A DNA stretch of 41,821 nucleotides from an uncultured Pelagibacteraceae bacterium (GTDB taxonomy: Bacteria > Pseudomonadota > Alphaproteobacteria > Pelagibacterales > Pelagibacteraceae). A program made the translations under genes and the position numbers. The stretch covers positions 1 through 41,821 of the forward strand of contig CACECJ010000007.1 of NCBI GenBank assembly GCA_902557935.1. The letters run 5' to 3'. Shown in pieces: positions 23,837 through 33,146 of the stretch (position 1 is the stretch's first letter; each line of letters starts with the position of its first letter). The notes under the pieces were generated by a model. It had not been told where the DNA came from and did not search any database. It saw only the letters and a list, made by a program, of their open reading frames with translations.

Positions 23837-25963
23837 ATGTCGAAAGCATCATTTTCAGAAAACGCTAATATTAGCAATCAACTCATAAACAGAGAATTAT
23901 CTTGGCTTCAGTTTAATGATCGTGTTTTAGAAGAGTCAAAAGATAAAACAAATCCTCTATTTGAAAGAGTAAAATTTTTATCAATCGCAGGTACAAATTT
24001 AGATGAATTTTTTATGGTAAGAGTCGCTGGACTTTTCAATCAAATTAAAGATGGTTTTGACGAATTAAGCGCAGATGGATTAACTGCAGAGGATCAATTA
24101 AATAGAGTCGTATTAAAAACTAAAGATCTATTAAAGAAGCAAAACGAAGCGTTCCTTGAGTTAAAAAAGGAGTTATCAAAAGAAAAAATTTTCATTCGAA
24201 AAATATCAGAACTAAATAAGAAGGATCTTATGTATCTAAGAGAATACTTTCAGGAAACAATTTATCCTATAATAACACCTACTGCCATTGACCCATCACA
24301 TCCCTTTCCTTTTATACCAAATAAAGGCCAAGCAATTTTACTAAGAATGACAAGAATTAAAAAAAAAAGAGAACTAAACGCAATTATAGTTATACCAAGA
24401 GCACTTCCAAAATTTATATCGCTAAACAATTCTGAAACAATAAATGAATTTGTCACAATTGATGACGTAATTTGTAAATTTGCAAATGAAATATTTCCAG
24501 ACCATAATATCGAGGCGAGTTTGCAGTTTAAAATAATTAGAGACAGTGAAATTGAAATAGATGATGAAGCTGCTGATCTTGTGAGATATTTTGAAAAAGC
24601 AATTAAGAAAAGAAGAAGGGGAAACGTAGTTAAACTTGAAGTACTCACTAATTCAAATAAAAACCTTTTAAATTTTATTTCAAAAAAATTTAAAATGGAT
24701 GAAGATCATATTTATGAGGTTGAAGGATTAGTCGGAATACAAGATATAGATGAAATTTGTAAAAAGAAAGATCCAAAGCTGAGATTTAAAAAGTTTAATC
24801 CTAGAAAAGTTGAAAGATTAAAAGAATTTGATGATAAATTTTTTTCAGCTATAAGAAGTAAAGATTTTGTTGTACACCACCCTTTTGAAACTTTTGATGT
24901 AGTAATTCAATTTTTAGAAGCTGCAGCAAAAGATCCCAAAGTTATCGGTATCAAACAAACTTTATATCGAACCACACCTGACTCTCCTATCGTAAAAGCA
25001 CTAAGTAGAGCAGCAGAAAACGGAAAAGTTGTTACAGCCGTAATAGAAATAAAAGCTCGATTCGATGAGGAAGCTAATATTGAATTATCTAGGAAACTAG
25101 AGAAAGCTGGCGTTCAAATTGTTTACGGATTCGCAAAATACAAAACGCATGCAAAGGCAAGTTTAGTTTTAAGAAAAGAAGGAGCTAAAACGCGAAGCTA
25201 TGTTCACTTAGGTACAGGAAACTATCATCCAATTAACGCAAAAATTTATACTGACTTATCACTGTTTAGCTCTAATCAAGACTTGGCCAAAGATGTCGAA
25301 AAATTTTTCAATTATGTAACTGGTTATGCAAAACCAAAAAAATTGAATAAAATTTTTATGTCTCCATTAAATAGTAGGAATTTTTTTGAAGAAAAAATTG
25401 AAAATGAAATTGTAAATGCAAATAAAGGAAAACCTGCAGAAATATGGGCAAAAATGAATTCTCTTGTAGACCCTGGAATTATTAAGAAATTTTACGAAGC
25501 TTCAAACGCAGGGGTAAAAATAAATTTATCAGTAAGAGGAGTATGTTGCTTAAGACCTGGAATTAAAGGTCAATCTGAAAATATAAAAGTAAAAAGCCTT
25601 ATTGGCAGATTTTTAGAACACTCAAGAATTTATTGTTTTGCAAATGGTAGTTCTATGCCCTCTCGAGAGAATCAGGTATATATTTCATCTGCAGATTTAA
25701 TGCCTAGAAATTTAGATAGAAGAATTGAAATTATAATTCCGATAGAAAACAATACTGTGCATGAACAAATTTTAGATCAAATTATGTTAGCCAACTTTAA
25801 AGATAAATCAGAAACATGGTATTTAGATAGCTTAGGAAACTATCATAAAGAACAAGAGAAAGGCTTTTCCGCACATTCCTATTTCATGAAGAACCCAAGT
25901 TTATCAGGTCGTGGTAAGTCAATTTTAAGAGCTAAACCTCAAAATTTAAGATTAGTAAAATGA
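23837..25963 (+). CDS. ppk1: Polyphosphate kinase 1
   Basis: This enzyme reversibly polymerises the gamma-phosphate of ATP into inorganic polyphosphate. The 708-residue protein has the four PPK1 domains: the N-terminal helical domain (NRELSWLQFNDRVLEE), the head domain (PITPTAIDPSHPFPF-like segment near 140-155), and two PLD-like catalytic domains. The phospho-histidine motif is YKTHAKASLVLR, followed by SYVHLGTGNYHP, and the second catalytic domain has YISSADLMPRNLDRR. ppx follows with a 4-base overlap. It supplies a phosphate store and may buffer uptake by Pst. Confidence 0.97.
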   Translation: MSKASFSENANISNQLINRELSWLQFNDRVLEESKDKTNPLFERVKFLSIAGTNLDEFFMVRVAGLFNQIKDGFDELSADGLTAEDQLNRVVLKTKDLLKKQNEAFLELKKELSKEKIFIRKISELNKKDLMYLREYFQETIYPIITPTAIDPSHPFPFIPNKGQAILLRMTRIKKKRELNAIIVIPRALPKFISLNNSETINEFVTIDDVICKFANEIFPDHNIEASLQFKIIRDSEIEIDDEAADLVRYFEKAIKKRRRGNVVKLEVLTNSNKNLLNFISKKFKMDEDHIYEVEGLVGIQDIDEICKKKDPKLRFKKFNPRKVERLKEFDDKFFSAIRSKDFVVHHPFETFDVVIQFLEAAAKDPKVIGIKQTLYRTTPDSPIVKALSRAAENGKVVTAVIEIKARFDEEANIELSRKLEKAGVQIVYGFAKYKTHAKASLVLRKEGAKTRSYVHLGTGNYHPINAKIYTDLSLFSSNQDLAKDVEKFFNYVTGYAKPKKLNKIFMSPLNSRNFFEEKIENEIVNANKGKPAEIWAKMNSLVDPGIIKKFYEASNAGVKINLSVRGVCCLRPGIKGQSENIKVKSLIGRFLEHSRIYCFANGSSMPSRENQVYISSADLMPRNLDRRIEIIIPIENNTVHEQILDQIMLANFKDKSETWYLDSLGNYHKEQEKGFSAHSYFMKNPSLSGRGKSILRAKPQNLRLVK

Positions 25964-27465
25964 AACCAGAATTAAAAAATCTTTTTAAATTTCAGTCTAA
26001 TAAAAAGTCTAAGCAAGCCATAATAGATCTTGGATCAAATTCAGTAAGAATGCTCATATACGATAATTTTAAAATTTCTCCAATTCCAGTCTTTAATGAA
26101 AAAGCAGTTTGCAAACTTGGAAAAAATTTAGATAAATCTAAAAAACTAAACCCTGATGGAATTAAAAGTTCTTTAAAAGTTTTAAATAGATTTAAAGAAA
26201 TTTTAGATATTTCAGACGTTCAAGATTTAGAAATTATTGCAACAGCGGCTTTTAGAGAGGCCACTGATGCAAGTGAATTTTTAAGAGAAATTGAAAAAAT
26301 ATTTAATAAAAAACCACTAGTATTATCTGGCGAGGAAGAAGCAAGAACATCAGCAAACGGTGTAATGGTAGGATTTGATAAAGTAGATGGACTAGTTGCA
26401 GATTTAGGAGGTGGAAGTTTAGAACTTGCCAGAGTTTCTAAAAATCAAATTTTTGAAACAACCTCTTTACCTCTTGGAGTATTAAGACTTGAAAATAATC
26501 CTATTATAAAAAAAAGAAATTTGGGAAAATATGTTAGAAAACTTTTAAGAGATGAAAAATGGCTTTCTAAAAAGAAATTTAAAAATATTTATTTGGTAGG
26601 AGGGACTTGGAGATCATTATTTAAATATCATCTCTTTAAAGAAAAACACCCATTACATATTTTGCATCAATATAAACTCTCAAAAGATGTAGCAGTTAAA
26701 TACTTAAATAGGATTTCAAAATTTAATAAATCATCTTTGAAATCAATGGAGTATATAACTAAATCTAGAACTCCCTATTTACCGTTTAGCTCTATAATAC
26801 TTAACGAAATAATTGAAGCAGCAAGCCCTTCAAAAGTTATTTGCTCAATCAGTGGACTGAGAGAGGGGCATATGAATATAATTATAAACCAAGGAATGAG
26901 CGAGGATGAAATTTTCAAATTAAAAACTGATGGTATATCTTTTAAAAAAGGGGACTATGGAAAGAGTTTTGAGAAATATTTTAACTTTATTTCACCATTA
27001 TTTGAAGACAACGAATATTTTAATCGAAGATTACTAACCTTGGCTTGTATCTTAAGTAAAATGGATTGGGGTTTAGGAGCTTTTCAAAAAGCAGAATTAG
27101 TTTTTATGGAAGTGTTAAATACTCCATTACTAAAACTAGAACATAGAGATAGAGTAAAAGTTGCATCAGCAAGTTTTTGGAGACATTGTGGTTTAAAATA
27201 TAATCCGAATTATGAGTTTTTATCCTTATTAAATAACAACGAAATTTTATCCTCAAAGCAAGTGGGATCTGCTTTAAGATTAGCAGAGTCACTTACAAGC
27301 ATGTCTTCGTTATTGTTAGATGAATTTAAAATTTATAAAAGAAATAAGACTATTTTTTTGAAAATACCTAACAATCATAGTGATATAGTCTCAAAACAAG
27401 TAACTAAAAGACTTAAAAACCTGGCAAGAGAGATGAATGTCGACTCTAATATCATTTATTCTTGA
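25960..27465 (+). CDS. ppx: Exopolyphosphatase (Ppx/GppA family)
   Basis: This enzyme cleaves terminal phosphate from polyphosphate, or pppGpp for GppA-type members. The 501-residue protein starts the actin-like ATPase fold at AIIDLGSNSVRMLIYD (about residue 20). It also has ATAAFREATD, the LSGEEEAR catalytic region and the phosphate loop VADLGGGSLELARV, and a helical HD-like C-terminal domain from about 310. Coupling to ppk1 (ATGA overlap) favours exopolyphosphatase over GppA. Confidence 0.94.
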   Translation: MKPELKNLFKFQSNKKSKQAIIDLGSNSVRMLIYDNFKISPIPVFNEKAVCKLGKNLDKSKKLNPDGIKSSLKVLNRFKEILDISDVQDLEIIATAAFREATDASEFLREIEKIFNKKPLVLSGEEEARTSANGVMVGFDKVDGLVADLGGGSLELARVSKNQIFETTSLPLGVLRLENNPIIKKRNLGKYVRKLLRDEKWLSKKKFKNIYLVGGTWRSLFKYHLFKEKHPLHILHQYKLSKDVAVKYLNRISKFNKSSLKSMEYITKSRTPYLPFSSIILNEIIEAASPSKVICSISGLREGHMNIIINQGMSEDEIFKLKTDGISFKKGDYGKSFEKYFNFISPLFEDNEYFNRRLLTLACILSKMDWGLGAFQKAELVFMEVLNTPLLKLEHRDRVKVASASFWRHCGLKYNPNYEFLSLLNNNEILSSKQVGSALRLAESLTSMSSLLLDEFKIYKRNKTIFLKIPNNHSDIVSKQVTKRLKNLAREMNVDSNIIYS

Positions 27466-27574
27466 AAATTAATAAATCTTTAACTTAATTTAAATATTTT
27501 TTTAGCATTTGTATATTTATATTATTGATAGATTAATAGATCATCAGTCTCCCATCTGTGTTGTTAATTAATTA

Positions 27575-27603
27575 GCCCAAGGTATCAATATTACCTTGGG
27601 CTA
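27575..27603. terminator. Long inverted repeat between convergent ppx and aquaporin genes
   Basis: A perfect 11-bp stem AGCCCAAGGTA / TACCTTGGGCT encloses a 7-base loop, 8 bases beyond the aquaporin stop. The 146-base gap between ppx (plus) and aqpS (minus) is otherwise AT-rich and featureless. On the minus strand TAATTAATTAA follows, so this is probably a bidirectional or aqpS terminator without a true T run. Confidence 0.65.
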
Positions 27604-27611
27604 CCCTCCAA

Positions 27612-28259
27612 CTATAAAATAATTTTTCTAATTAAATAGACAGCTAGTATTCCGCCAACAATTTCAGCAATGATATAGCTAGGAGTATTTAAGTAATTAA
27701 TTCCAGTAAATGTGTCTGTAAAAGTTCTTGCTATTGCTACCGCTGGATTTGCAAATGAAGTTGAAGAGGTAAACCAATACCCCGCTGTAATAAAAGTAGC
27801 TACTGATGAAGCGACCACAAGTTTGCCGCTCTTTAAAGATCCAAATATCACAAAAATTAATCCAAAAGTTGCAATGATCTCAGCTGTAAAAATATTTATT
27901 CCAGGTCTAATCTTCTGTGAAAGCTGCAACAAAGGAAGATCAAACATAAAATTTGCTAACATTACCCCTAACATGCAACCTAAGATTTGAGCAGAGATAT
28001 AAGTGATAATTAAATTTTTTTTAATCTTGTTGGTAAAATACATTGCTAAAGTAACGACAGGATTGAAATGTGCGCCGGAGATATCACCGATTGAAGTAAT
28101 CAGAACAAATAATCCTGCACCTGTAGCTAAAGTATTCGCTATTAACATTACAGCGATATCATCAGTTAGATTTTGAGCCATAATACCTGAACCAACAATA
28201 ATCATGACTAAAAAACAACTTCCTATAAATTCACCAATAAATATCTTTTTACTTTTCAT
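27612..28259 (-). CDS. aqpS: Aquaglyceroporin (MIP family), candidate arsenite channel AqpS
   Basis: This is a six-helix membrane channel of 215 residues with both half-helix pore motifs: GAHFNPVVT near residue 66 (NPV in place of NPA) and SFANPAVAIARTFTDTF near residue 171. The gene lies directly downstream of arsC on the same strand, with an 11-base overlap. In Sinorhizobium meliloti the aqpS-arsC pair detoxifies arsenate: ArsC reduces it to arsenite and AqpS lets arsenite leave down its gradient. I infer the same here because the pair follows the phosphate-uptake cluster. A water or glycerol channel remains possible. Confidence 0.86.
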   Translation of the reverse strand: MKSKKIFIGEFIGSCFLVMIIVGSGIMAQNLTDDIAVMLIANTLATGAGLFVLITSIGDISGAHFNPVVTLAMYFTNKIKKNLIITYISAQILGCMLGVMLANFMFDLPLLQLSQKIRPGINIFTAEIIATFGLIFVIFGSLKSGKLVVASSVATFITAGYWFTSSTSFANPAVAIARTFTDTFTGINYLNTPSYIIAEIVGGILAVYLIRKIIL

Positions 28260-28692
28260 TTTTTACCCAATGTTTAATTTTTTCATTAATTATATTATAA
28301 GTTTCTTCAGCTATTAAATTTATTTTATCTTTATTTTTAGTTTTTTTAATTTTTTCAACAGGGTCTGCGATGTCCCAGTGCGTAATGGTCTTTTTTTTGG
28401 GCCATACAGGACAAACTTCTTTATTGGCGTTATTACAAACTGTAATCACGTAATCAATATCAATATCATTTTTTAAAAATTCATCAAAATTTTTTGAATA
28501 ATACGTGGCTAAATTAAATTTTTTTCCTTCAAGATACTCTTTAATGTAGGGATTGATTTTTCCTGAAGGATTACTTCCAGCGCTAAATGCGATGAATTGA
28601 TTTCGGAAATTATTGTTTACAATACTTTCCGCTATTATGCTTCTCGCAGAGTTTCCAGTACAAACAAATAATATTGTTTTTATTTTCCTCAT
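28249..28692 (-). CDS. arsC: Arsenate reductase / low-molecular-weight phosphatase family protein (ArsC)
   Basis: This is a 147-residue protein with the LMW tyrosine-phosphatase fold. The P-loop CTGNSAR (Cys11 to Arg17, CX5R) sits just after the first strand, and the general-acid region near residue 105 is WDIADPVEK. Two further cysteines, VITVCNNANKEVCPVW (about residues 82 and 89), match the thioredoxin-coupled ArsC relay. That argues for arsenate reductase rather than protein phosphatase. The sequence is followed by the aquaporin gene; a classical ArsR regulator is not seen nearby. Confidence 0.9.
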   Translation of the reverse strand: MRKIKTILFVCTGNSARSIIAESIVNNNFRNQFIAFSAGSNPSGKINPYIKEYLEGKKFNLATYYSKNFDEFLKNDIDIDYVITVCNNANKEVCPVWPKKKTITHWDIADPVEKIKKTKNKDKINLIAEETYNIINEKIKHWVKNEK

Positions 28693-28718
28693 AAAAAATG
28701 TATTGAAGTGTCCCGAAC

Positions 28719-28946
28719 TTACGGAGCCAAAATTTGATAAAAACCAATAATAAATAATGGAATCTGCAACCCAAAATTGGTTAATATTGCTTTATCCTTA
28801 GAAATAAAACCTGCAATAGTCCATCCAACAACTCCCGCTCCATGAAACATTATATTTACTGGATACATATTCAAATTTGTTAATAAAATACCTGTAAGAA
28901 CTAAAAAAGTACTTAACCATTTAAGGTATTTTTTAATAAACTTCAT
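28719..28946 (-). CDS. Small membrane protein of unknown function
   Basis: This is a 75-residue protein with a basic start (MKFIKKYLKW) and two to three hydrophobic segments: LSTFLVLTGILL, IMFHGAGVVGWTIAGFI and FGLQIPLFIIGFYQIL. It is probably an integral inner-membrane protein. Start choice: ATG at 28946 is preferred to an in-frame TTG at 28952. It is upstream of arsC on the same strand with a 26-base gap, so it may share its transcript. I do not recognise the family. Confidence 0.68.
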   Translation of the reverse strand: MKFIKKYLKWLSTFLVLTGILLTNLNMYPVNIMFHGAGVVGWTIAGFISKDKAILTNFGLQIPLFIIGFYQILAP

Positions 28947-28979
28947 AATCAACTATATGATTGTAATGTTAAAGTTTTG

Positions 28980-29474
28980 TTAACCAGACGAGGCTTTAAC
29001 TTTTTTCTCGATAAATTCTGGTATCTCATCACCAAGATCATCGTCTTTTTGATTTTTAGGTTGAAAGGCATACAAAACATGAAGTTTGCAATAAGGAAAA
29101 TCTCCTTCAGGTTTTCTACCGCAAAAATAGAATTTCTCCTCATTAGGATGACCTATAGGCCATTTGCACGTTTCATCAGTAAGTTCTTCCAATGATTTAG
29201 GGTTTTCTGGCTCGAAGTTTTTATCTAATAAAATTGATTGAAATTTAGCTTTTCTTGATGTGGGCGCTGGTCCTCTTCTAATCTGCTTATTATCATTGGT
29301 TCTAGGCGAATTAGATTGCTTAGAAGGGGCTCTAGCTTCTAAATTTAATCTATGAGCTTTTCCTATTACGGCGTTTCTAGTGGTGTCACCTAATGCTTCG
29401 GCTATCTGACTTGCAGTATGCCCTTTAGACCAGAGTTCTTTTAATTTAGCGACTTTTTCTTCTGTCCAACTCAT
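28980..29474 (-). CDS. gcrA: GcrA family cell-cycle regulator
   Basis: This is an alphaproteobacterial transcription factor that, in Caulobacter, works with sigma-70 at GANTC sites methylated by CcrM. The 164-residue protein starts with the diagnostic helix-turn-helix SWTEEKVAKLKELWSKGHTA, then SQIAEALGDTTRNAVIGKAHRL. A basic Ser/Pro-rich linker follows, and then the C-terminal sigma-interacting domain with CKWPIGHP and FCGRKP. The three conserved Cys (CKW, FCG, YCK) are present. It is monocistronic, 137 bases from the divergent ABC permease gene. Confidence 0.94.
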   Translation of the reverse strand: MSWTEEKVAKLKELWSKGHTASQIAEALGDTTRNAVIGKAHRLNLEARAPSKQSNSPRTNDNKQIRRGPAPTSRKAKFQSILLDKNFEPENPKSLEELTDETCKWPIGHPNEEKFYFCGRKPEGDFPYCKLHVLYAFQPKNQKDDDLGDEIPEFIEKKVKASSG

Positions 29475-29572
29475 AGTATATAATTACAATATTTAGTAAT
29501 TATTAAAAACTTAGGGCATAATATTGGGGTTTAAAACATTAAAACGCATCAAAGCTGTGAGTAGATTTAGTT

Positions 29573-29602
29573 TTGCACAGTTTTTTTAATAACAGGTTAT
29601 AA
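29573..29602 (+). promoter_or_regulatory. Possible sigma-70 promoter for ABC permease-argD-argF
   Basis: TTGCAC (29573-29578) and TTATAA (29597-29602) lie 18 bases apart. The ATG of the ABC-2 permease is 8 bases after the -10, so the leader would be very short. The remaining gcrA/permease gap shows nothing else I can name. Confidence 0.35.
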
Positions 29603-29610
29603 GACTATCA

Positions 29611-30423
29611 ATGGTTGAAATTTCGAAAAAATATAAAATTGGAAAAAGAAGATTCGGATTAGTTAATTGGTACGGAACATGGACTTTATACAAAAAAGAA
29701 GTTCTTAGATTCTTAATTGTGTGGATACAAACTATTTTTTCTCCACTAATTTCATCTTTACTCTTTTTACTTGTTTTATCTTTAGCTATTGGAGTAGATA
29801 GAGGCGATGTTCTTGGAGTGCCTTTTATAACTTTTTTAGCGCCAGGGTTGATTTCAATGCAGGTAATTCAACAATCTTTTTCTCATTCTTCTTCATCTTT
29901 TATGATTAAAAAAATTGATGGAACTATAGTTGATTTATTATTTGCTCCTCTGTCAGCTGGAGAAGTTACAATTTCTGTTTCTCTTGCGGCTGTAACGAGA
30001 AGTGTATTAATTGGAATAGTTTCGATAATTGTATTTAAATTAATTATAGATATTGAAATCAAAAACTATTTAACGCTTATAGCCTTTACTTTACTTTCTT
30101 CTTTTGTTTTAGGAAATATTGGAATAATTGCTGGGTTATGGGCTGAAAAATTCGATCATATGGCAACAGTCACTAATTTTGTAATAGTGCCACTATCTTT
30201 CTTATCAGGCACTTTTTATTCAATAGAGAGACTTCCTGATTTTTTGCAAGTAGTAAGTAAAGTTAATCCTTTTTTTTATATGATTGATGGTTTTAGATAT
30301 AGTTTTATTGGCACTTCAGACGGTTCAATCTCTTTTGGTTTGGTATATTTAACTGCCCTAAGCTTTGTTAGCTGGCTTGTTTGTTATTTATTGTATAAAA
30401 AAGGCTATAAAATAAAATCATGA
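29611..30423 (+). CDS. ABC-2 type transporter permease
   Basis: This is an integral membrane permease of 270 residues with six predicted helices and the ABC-2 domain pattern: the amphipathic N-terminal WTLYKKEVLRF, FLAPGLISMQVIQQSF, and the late VPLSFLSGTFYSIERLPDFLQ and NPFFYMIDGFRYSF motifs. The last two resemble YadH/NodJ-type exporters of lipids or polysaccharides. No ATP-binding partner is encoded next to it, so the ATPase must lie elsewhere. Its stop overlaps argD by 4 bases; the link to arginine genes is probably only transcriptional. Confidence 0.87.
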   Translation: MVEISKKYKIGKRRFGLVNWYGTWTLYKKEVLRFLIVWIQTIFSPLISSLLFLLVLSLAIGVDRGDVLGVPFITFLAPGLISMQVIQQSFSHSSSSFMIKKIDGTIVDLLFAPLSAGEVTISVSLAAVTRSVLIGIVSIIVFKLIIDIEIKNYLTLIAFTLLSSFVLGNIGIIAGLWAEKFDHMATVTNFVIVPLSFLSGTFYSIERLPDFLQVVSKVNPFFYMIDGFRYSFIGTSDGSISFGLVYLTALSFVSWLVCYLLYKKGYKIKS

Positions 30424-31583
30424 GTAAAATTTTAAATACTTATAACAGAAAGAAAATCTCTTTTTCCAAAGGAAAAGGAAGTTTCTTATATACAACGAAT
30501 GGAAAGAAATATTTAGATTTCGTTCAAGGAATTGCTGTTAACTGCCTTGGCCATGCTAACGACTACTTAATTAGATCTATCAATAAACAATCTAAAAAAT
30601 TATGGCACGTTTCAAATGTTTTTACTATCCCTGAGCAAGAGAGATTGGCAAAAAGATTAGCCCAAAAAACATTTGCTGATTATGTAACTTTTCAAAATTC
30701 TGGGGCAGAAGCGACAGAAGCAGCTATAAAATTTGCTAGAAGATATTTTTATTCAAAAGGTCAACCAAGAAAAAATAGAGTTCTTTGTATTAATAATAGT
30801 TTCCATGGGAGAACTATCGCAGCTATTTTTGCTAGTAACAGTAAAAAAGCTATTGAGGGTTTTAAACCTAAAGTAGATGGTTTTGATCACTTTAACTTTG
30901 GTGATCACAAAGGTTTAGAAAAAGCTATAACCAGCAGAACAGCAGCTATCATGGTCGAGACAATCATGGGAGAAGGGGGCATTAAAGTTATTCCAGATTT
31001 TTGCCTCAAAGGATTAAGAAAACTATGTAATAAGAAAAAAATTTTATTAATTCTTGATGAAGTTCAATGCGGAATTGGAAGAAGTGGCAAATTTTTTGCT
31101 TTTGAATACGCAAAAATCAAACCTGATATCGTTCCAATAGCAAAAGGTATCGGTGGTGGCTTTCCAATAGGTGCAGTTTTAGTAAATAAAAAAGTAGCAT
31201 CAGGTATGAAGCCCGGAACACATGGCTCAACATTTGGTGGAAATCCTTTAGCAATGAGTGCCGGAAATGCTGTCATGGATATGATGTTTAAAAAAGGTTT
31301 CCTTAACAATGTGAGTAAAAATGGAAAATATTTTATAAATCAACTTAATAAAATAAAAAATAAGTATCCTAAAATTATTAAAGAAGTAAGAGGCAAAGGA
31401 CTTCTCATTGGACTTTGTCTTCATGTAAATCAAGCTAAATTTATCCAAAAACTTTTAGATAATAATTTATTGACAGTGAGAGCTGCTGAAAATGTTGTCA
31501 GACTTTTGCCTCCTTTGAATGTAACAAAGAGCGAGATAAACTTAGGTTTAAAAATAATTGAGAAAGTTTGCAAAAAATTTTAA
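30420..31583 (+). CDS. argD: Acetylornithine aminotransferase
   Basis: This class III PLP aminotransferase of 387 residues converts N-acetylglutamate semialdehyde to N-acetylornithine in arginine synthesis, and may also act in lysine synthesis. Motifs are FVQGIAVNCLGH, QNSGAEATEAAIK, NSFHGRT, LILDEVQCGIGR and the PLP lysine in IAKGIGGGFPIGA (about residue 243), then HGSTFGGNPLA. argF follows with the start codon directly after its stop (TAAATG). Confidence 0.95.
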   Translation: MSKILNTYNRKKISFSKGKGSFLYTTNGKKYLDFVQGIAVNCLGHANDYLIRSINKQSKKLWHVSNVFTIPEQERLAKRLAQKTFADYVTFQNSGAEATEAAIKFARRYFYSKGQPRKNRVLCINNSFHGRTIAAIFASNSKKAIEGFKPKVDGFDHFNFGDHKGLEKAITSRTAAIMVETIMGEGGIKVIPDFCLKGLRKLCNKKKILLILDEVQCGIGRSGKFFAFEYAKIKPDIVPIAKGIGGGFPIGAVLVNKKVASGMKPGTHGSTFGGNPLAMSAGNAVMDMMFKKGFLNNVSKNGKYFINQLNKIKNKYPKIIKEVRGKGLLIGLCLHVNQAKFIQKLLDNNLLTVRAAENVVRLLPPLNVTKSEINLGLKIIEKVCKKF

Positions 31584-32510
31584 ATGAAAAACTTTATAAA
31601 TATCTCTGACTGTTCTTCAGTAGAGCTTAGAGCAATTATTGAAGAAGCAAAAAAGAGAAAACAAAATAGATCTGGATTAAATAAATCTGCGCCTGATGAA
31701 GATAAGCCCTTTGAAGGTAAGTCGATGGCTATGATTTTTGAAAAACCTTCCACTAGAACAAGAATGTCATTTGACATTGCTGTAAAGCAATTAGGAGGTT
31801 CATCAATTATTTTAAATCCAGATGGAATACATTATGGCAAGGGAGAGGAGACTTTAAAAGATACGGCAAAAGTTTTATCTGAGTATGTTGATATCGTTAT
31901 GTTGAGAACTTCATCTCATAAAAATTTAGAGGAGTTTGGAAAGCATTTAGATATCCCAATTATAAATGGTCTCTCAGACGTCAGTCATCCTTGTCAAATT
32001 ATGTCTGACATTCTTACTTATGAAGAAAGTAATGGCTCAATCGAAGGTAAAACTGTTTCTTGGATTGGAGATGGTAATAATAATATGTCTAATTCTTTAA
32101 TAGAAGCTGCAGGAAAATTCAATTTTAAACTTAATATTGGTTGTCCAAAAAAATATTCTCCAAATAAGAGTTTATTGAAGCTAGCTAAAAAGGAGAAAGT
32201 CAAATTAACAATTACTTCTAAACCTCTAGAGGCAGCTACAGGGGCTGATTGTGTAATGACCGATAAATGGATTTCAATGAATGATAAAGTAAACAAAATT
32301 TCTAAAAAGAAAACTTTAAAACCTTACCAAGTTAATAAGAAACTAATGAGCAAGGCAAATTCGGATGCTATTTTTATGCATTGTCTTCCAGTCGGAAGAG
32401 GAGAAGAGGTTACGAATGAAGTGATAGATGGAAAGCAATCAGTAGTTTGGAGACAAGCATTGAATAGGGTGCACGCCCAAAAAAGTATTATTAAGTGGTG
32501 TTTGGACTAA
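31584..32510 (+). CDS. argF: Ornithine carbamoyltransferase
   Basis: This enzyme joins carbamoyl phosphate and ornithine to form citrulline. The 308-residue protein has the carbamoyl-phosphate loop FEKPSTRTRMSF, MLRTSSH, the SHPCQ motif, the ornithine-site region DKWISMND, and HCLPVGRGEEV. The product pathway uses ornithine, which is also the substrate of the OlsB-like enzyme elsewhere in the window. It ends convergently with the cytochrome c gene (4-base overlap). Confidence 0.96.
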   Translation: MKNFINISDCSSVELRAIIEEAKKRKQNRSGLNKSAPDEDKPFEGKSMAMIFEKPSTRTRMSFDIAVKQLGGSSIILNPDGIHYGKGEETLKDTAKVLSEYVDIVMLRTSSHKNLEEFGKHLDIPIINGLSDVSHPCQIMSDILTYEESNGSIEGKTVSWIGDGNNNMSNSLIEAAGKFNFKLNIGCPKKYSPNKSLLKLAKKEKVKLTITSKPLEAATGADCVMTDKWISMNDKVNKISKKKTLKPYQVNKKLMSKANSDAIFMHCLPVGRGEEVTNEVIDGKQSVVWRQALNRVHAQKSIIKWCLD

Positions 32511-33052
32511 GGTAAAGGTTTTGGGTTATCTCCTTTTGAATTCATATATAAAATTACTGATGCTCTGTCTTTCTCTTTCCTTAAACCAGCAAAAGCCATT
32601 TTAGTTCCTTTAATATAAGCTTGAGGTTTAATTAAATAACTATTCATTTCTTCAAAAGTCCATTCCTTCCCGTAAGCAACCATAGCTTTTGAGTATTTAT
32701 AATCATTAACGATCCCAGCATTTCGACCAATCACATTCCATAAATTTGGTCCAATCATGTTTTTTCCACTTGCTGAGATCATATGGCATGCACTACATTT
32801 CTTAAATACTTTTTCTCCATGAGCAAGATCTCCCATTGCTAATAAAGCTTTGATGTCAACTGCCTGAACTGTCTTCTCGACTGCTTCAGTTGCACCTGTA
32901 GTTGAAGCCACTTCCAAACCCTCTACTTTGTACGCTGACTCTTTAGGTTTTTCTACGTGAAATAACACATCGGTGAATTTTCCAATACCTATTACTATTA
33001 AAACAGTTAAAAGCACCGCTGCAATTATTTTATTTAATTCAAAACTGTCCAT
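32507..33052 (-). CDS. Membrane-anchored class I cytochrome c (CycM-type)
   Basis: This 181-residue protein has an uncleaved N-terminal helix (about residues 8-25, IIAAVLLTVLIVIGIGKF), a periplasmic linker, and one haem-binding CSACH (about residue 87). GPNLWNVIGR follows, and the axial Met is in GTKMAFAG. The layout matches membrane-bound cytochrome c552/CycM, which passes electrons from the bc1 complex to the cytochrome oxidase. The gene is monocistronic and divergent from kdsB. Confidence 0.92.
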   Translation of the reverse strand: MDSFELNKIIAAVLLTVLIVIGIGKFTDVLFHVEKPKESAYKVEGLEVASTTGATEAVEKTVQAVDIKALLAMGDLAHGEKVFKKCSACHMISASGKNMIGPNLWNVIGRNAGIVNDYKYSKAMVAYGKEWTFEEMNSYLIKPQAYIKGTKMAFAGLRKEKDRASVILYMNSKGDNPKPLP

Positions 33053-33146
33053 AATTTTGGTAAATACTTTTATAAACGTATAACACGAGATTTAAAAAAA
33101 AAACTTAAAATTACCAAATTTTTTTGCGTCTCTAGGACGCATAATT

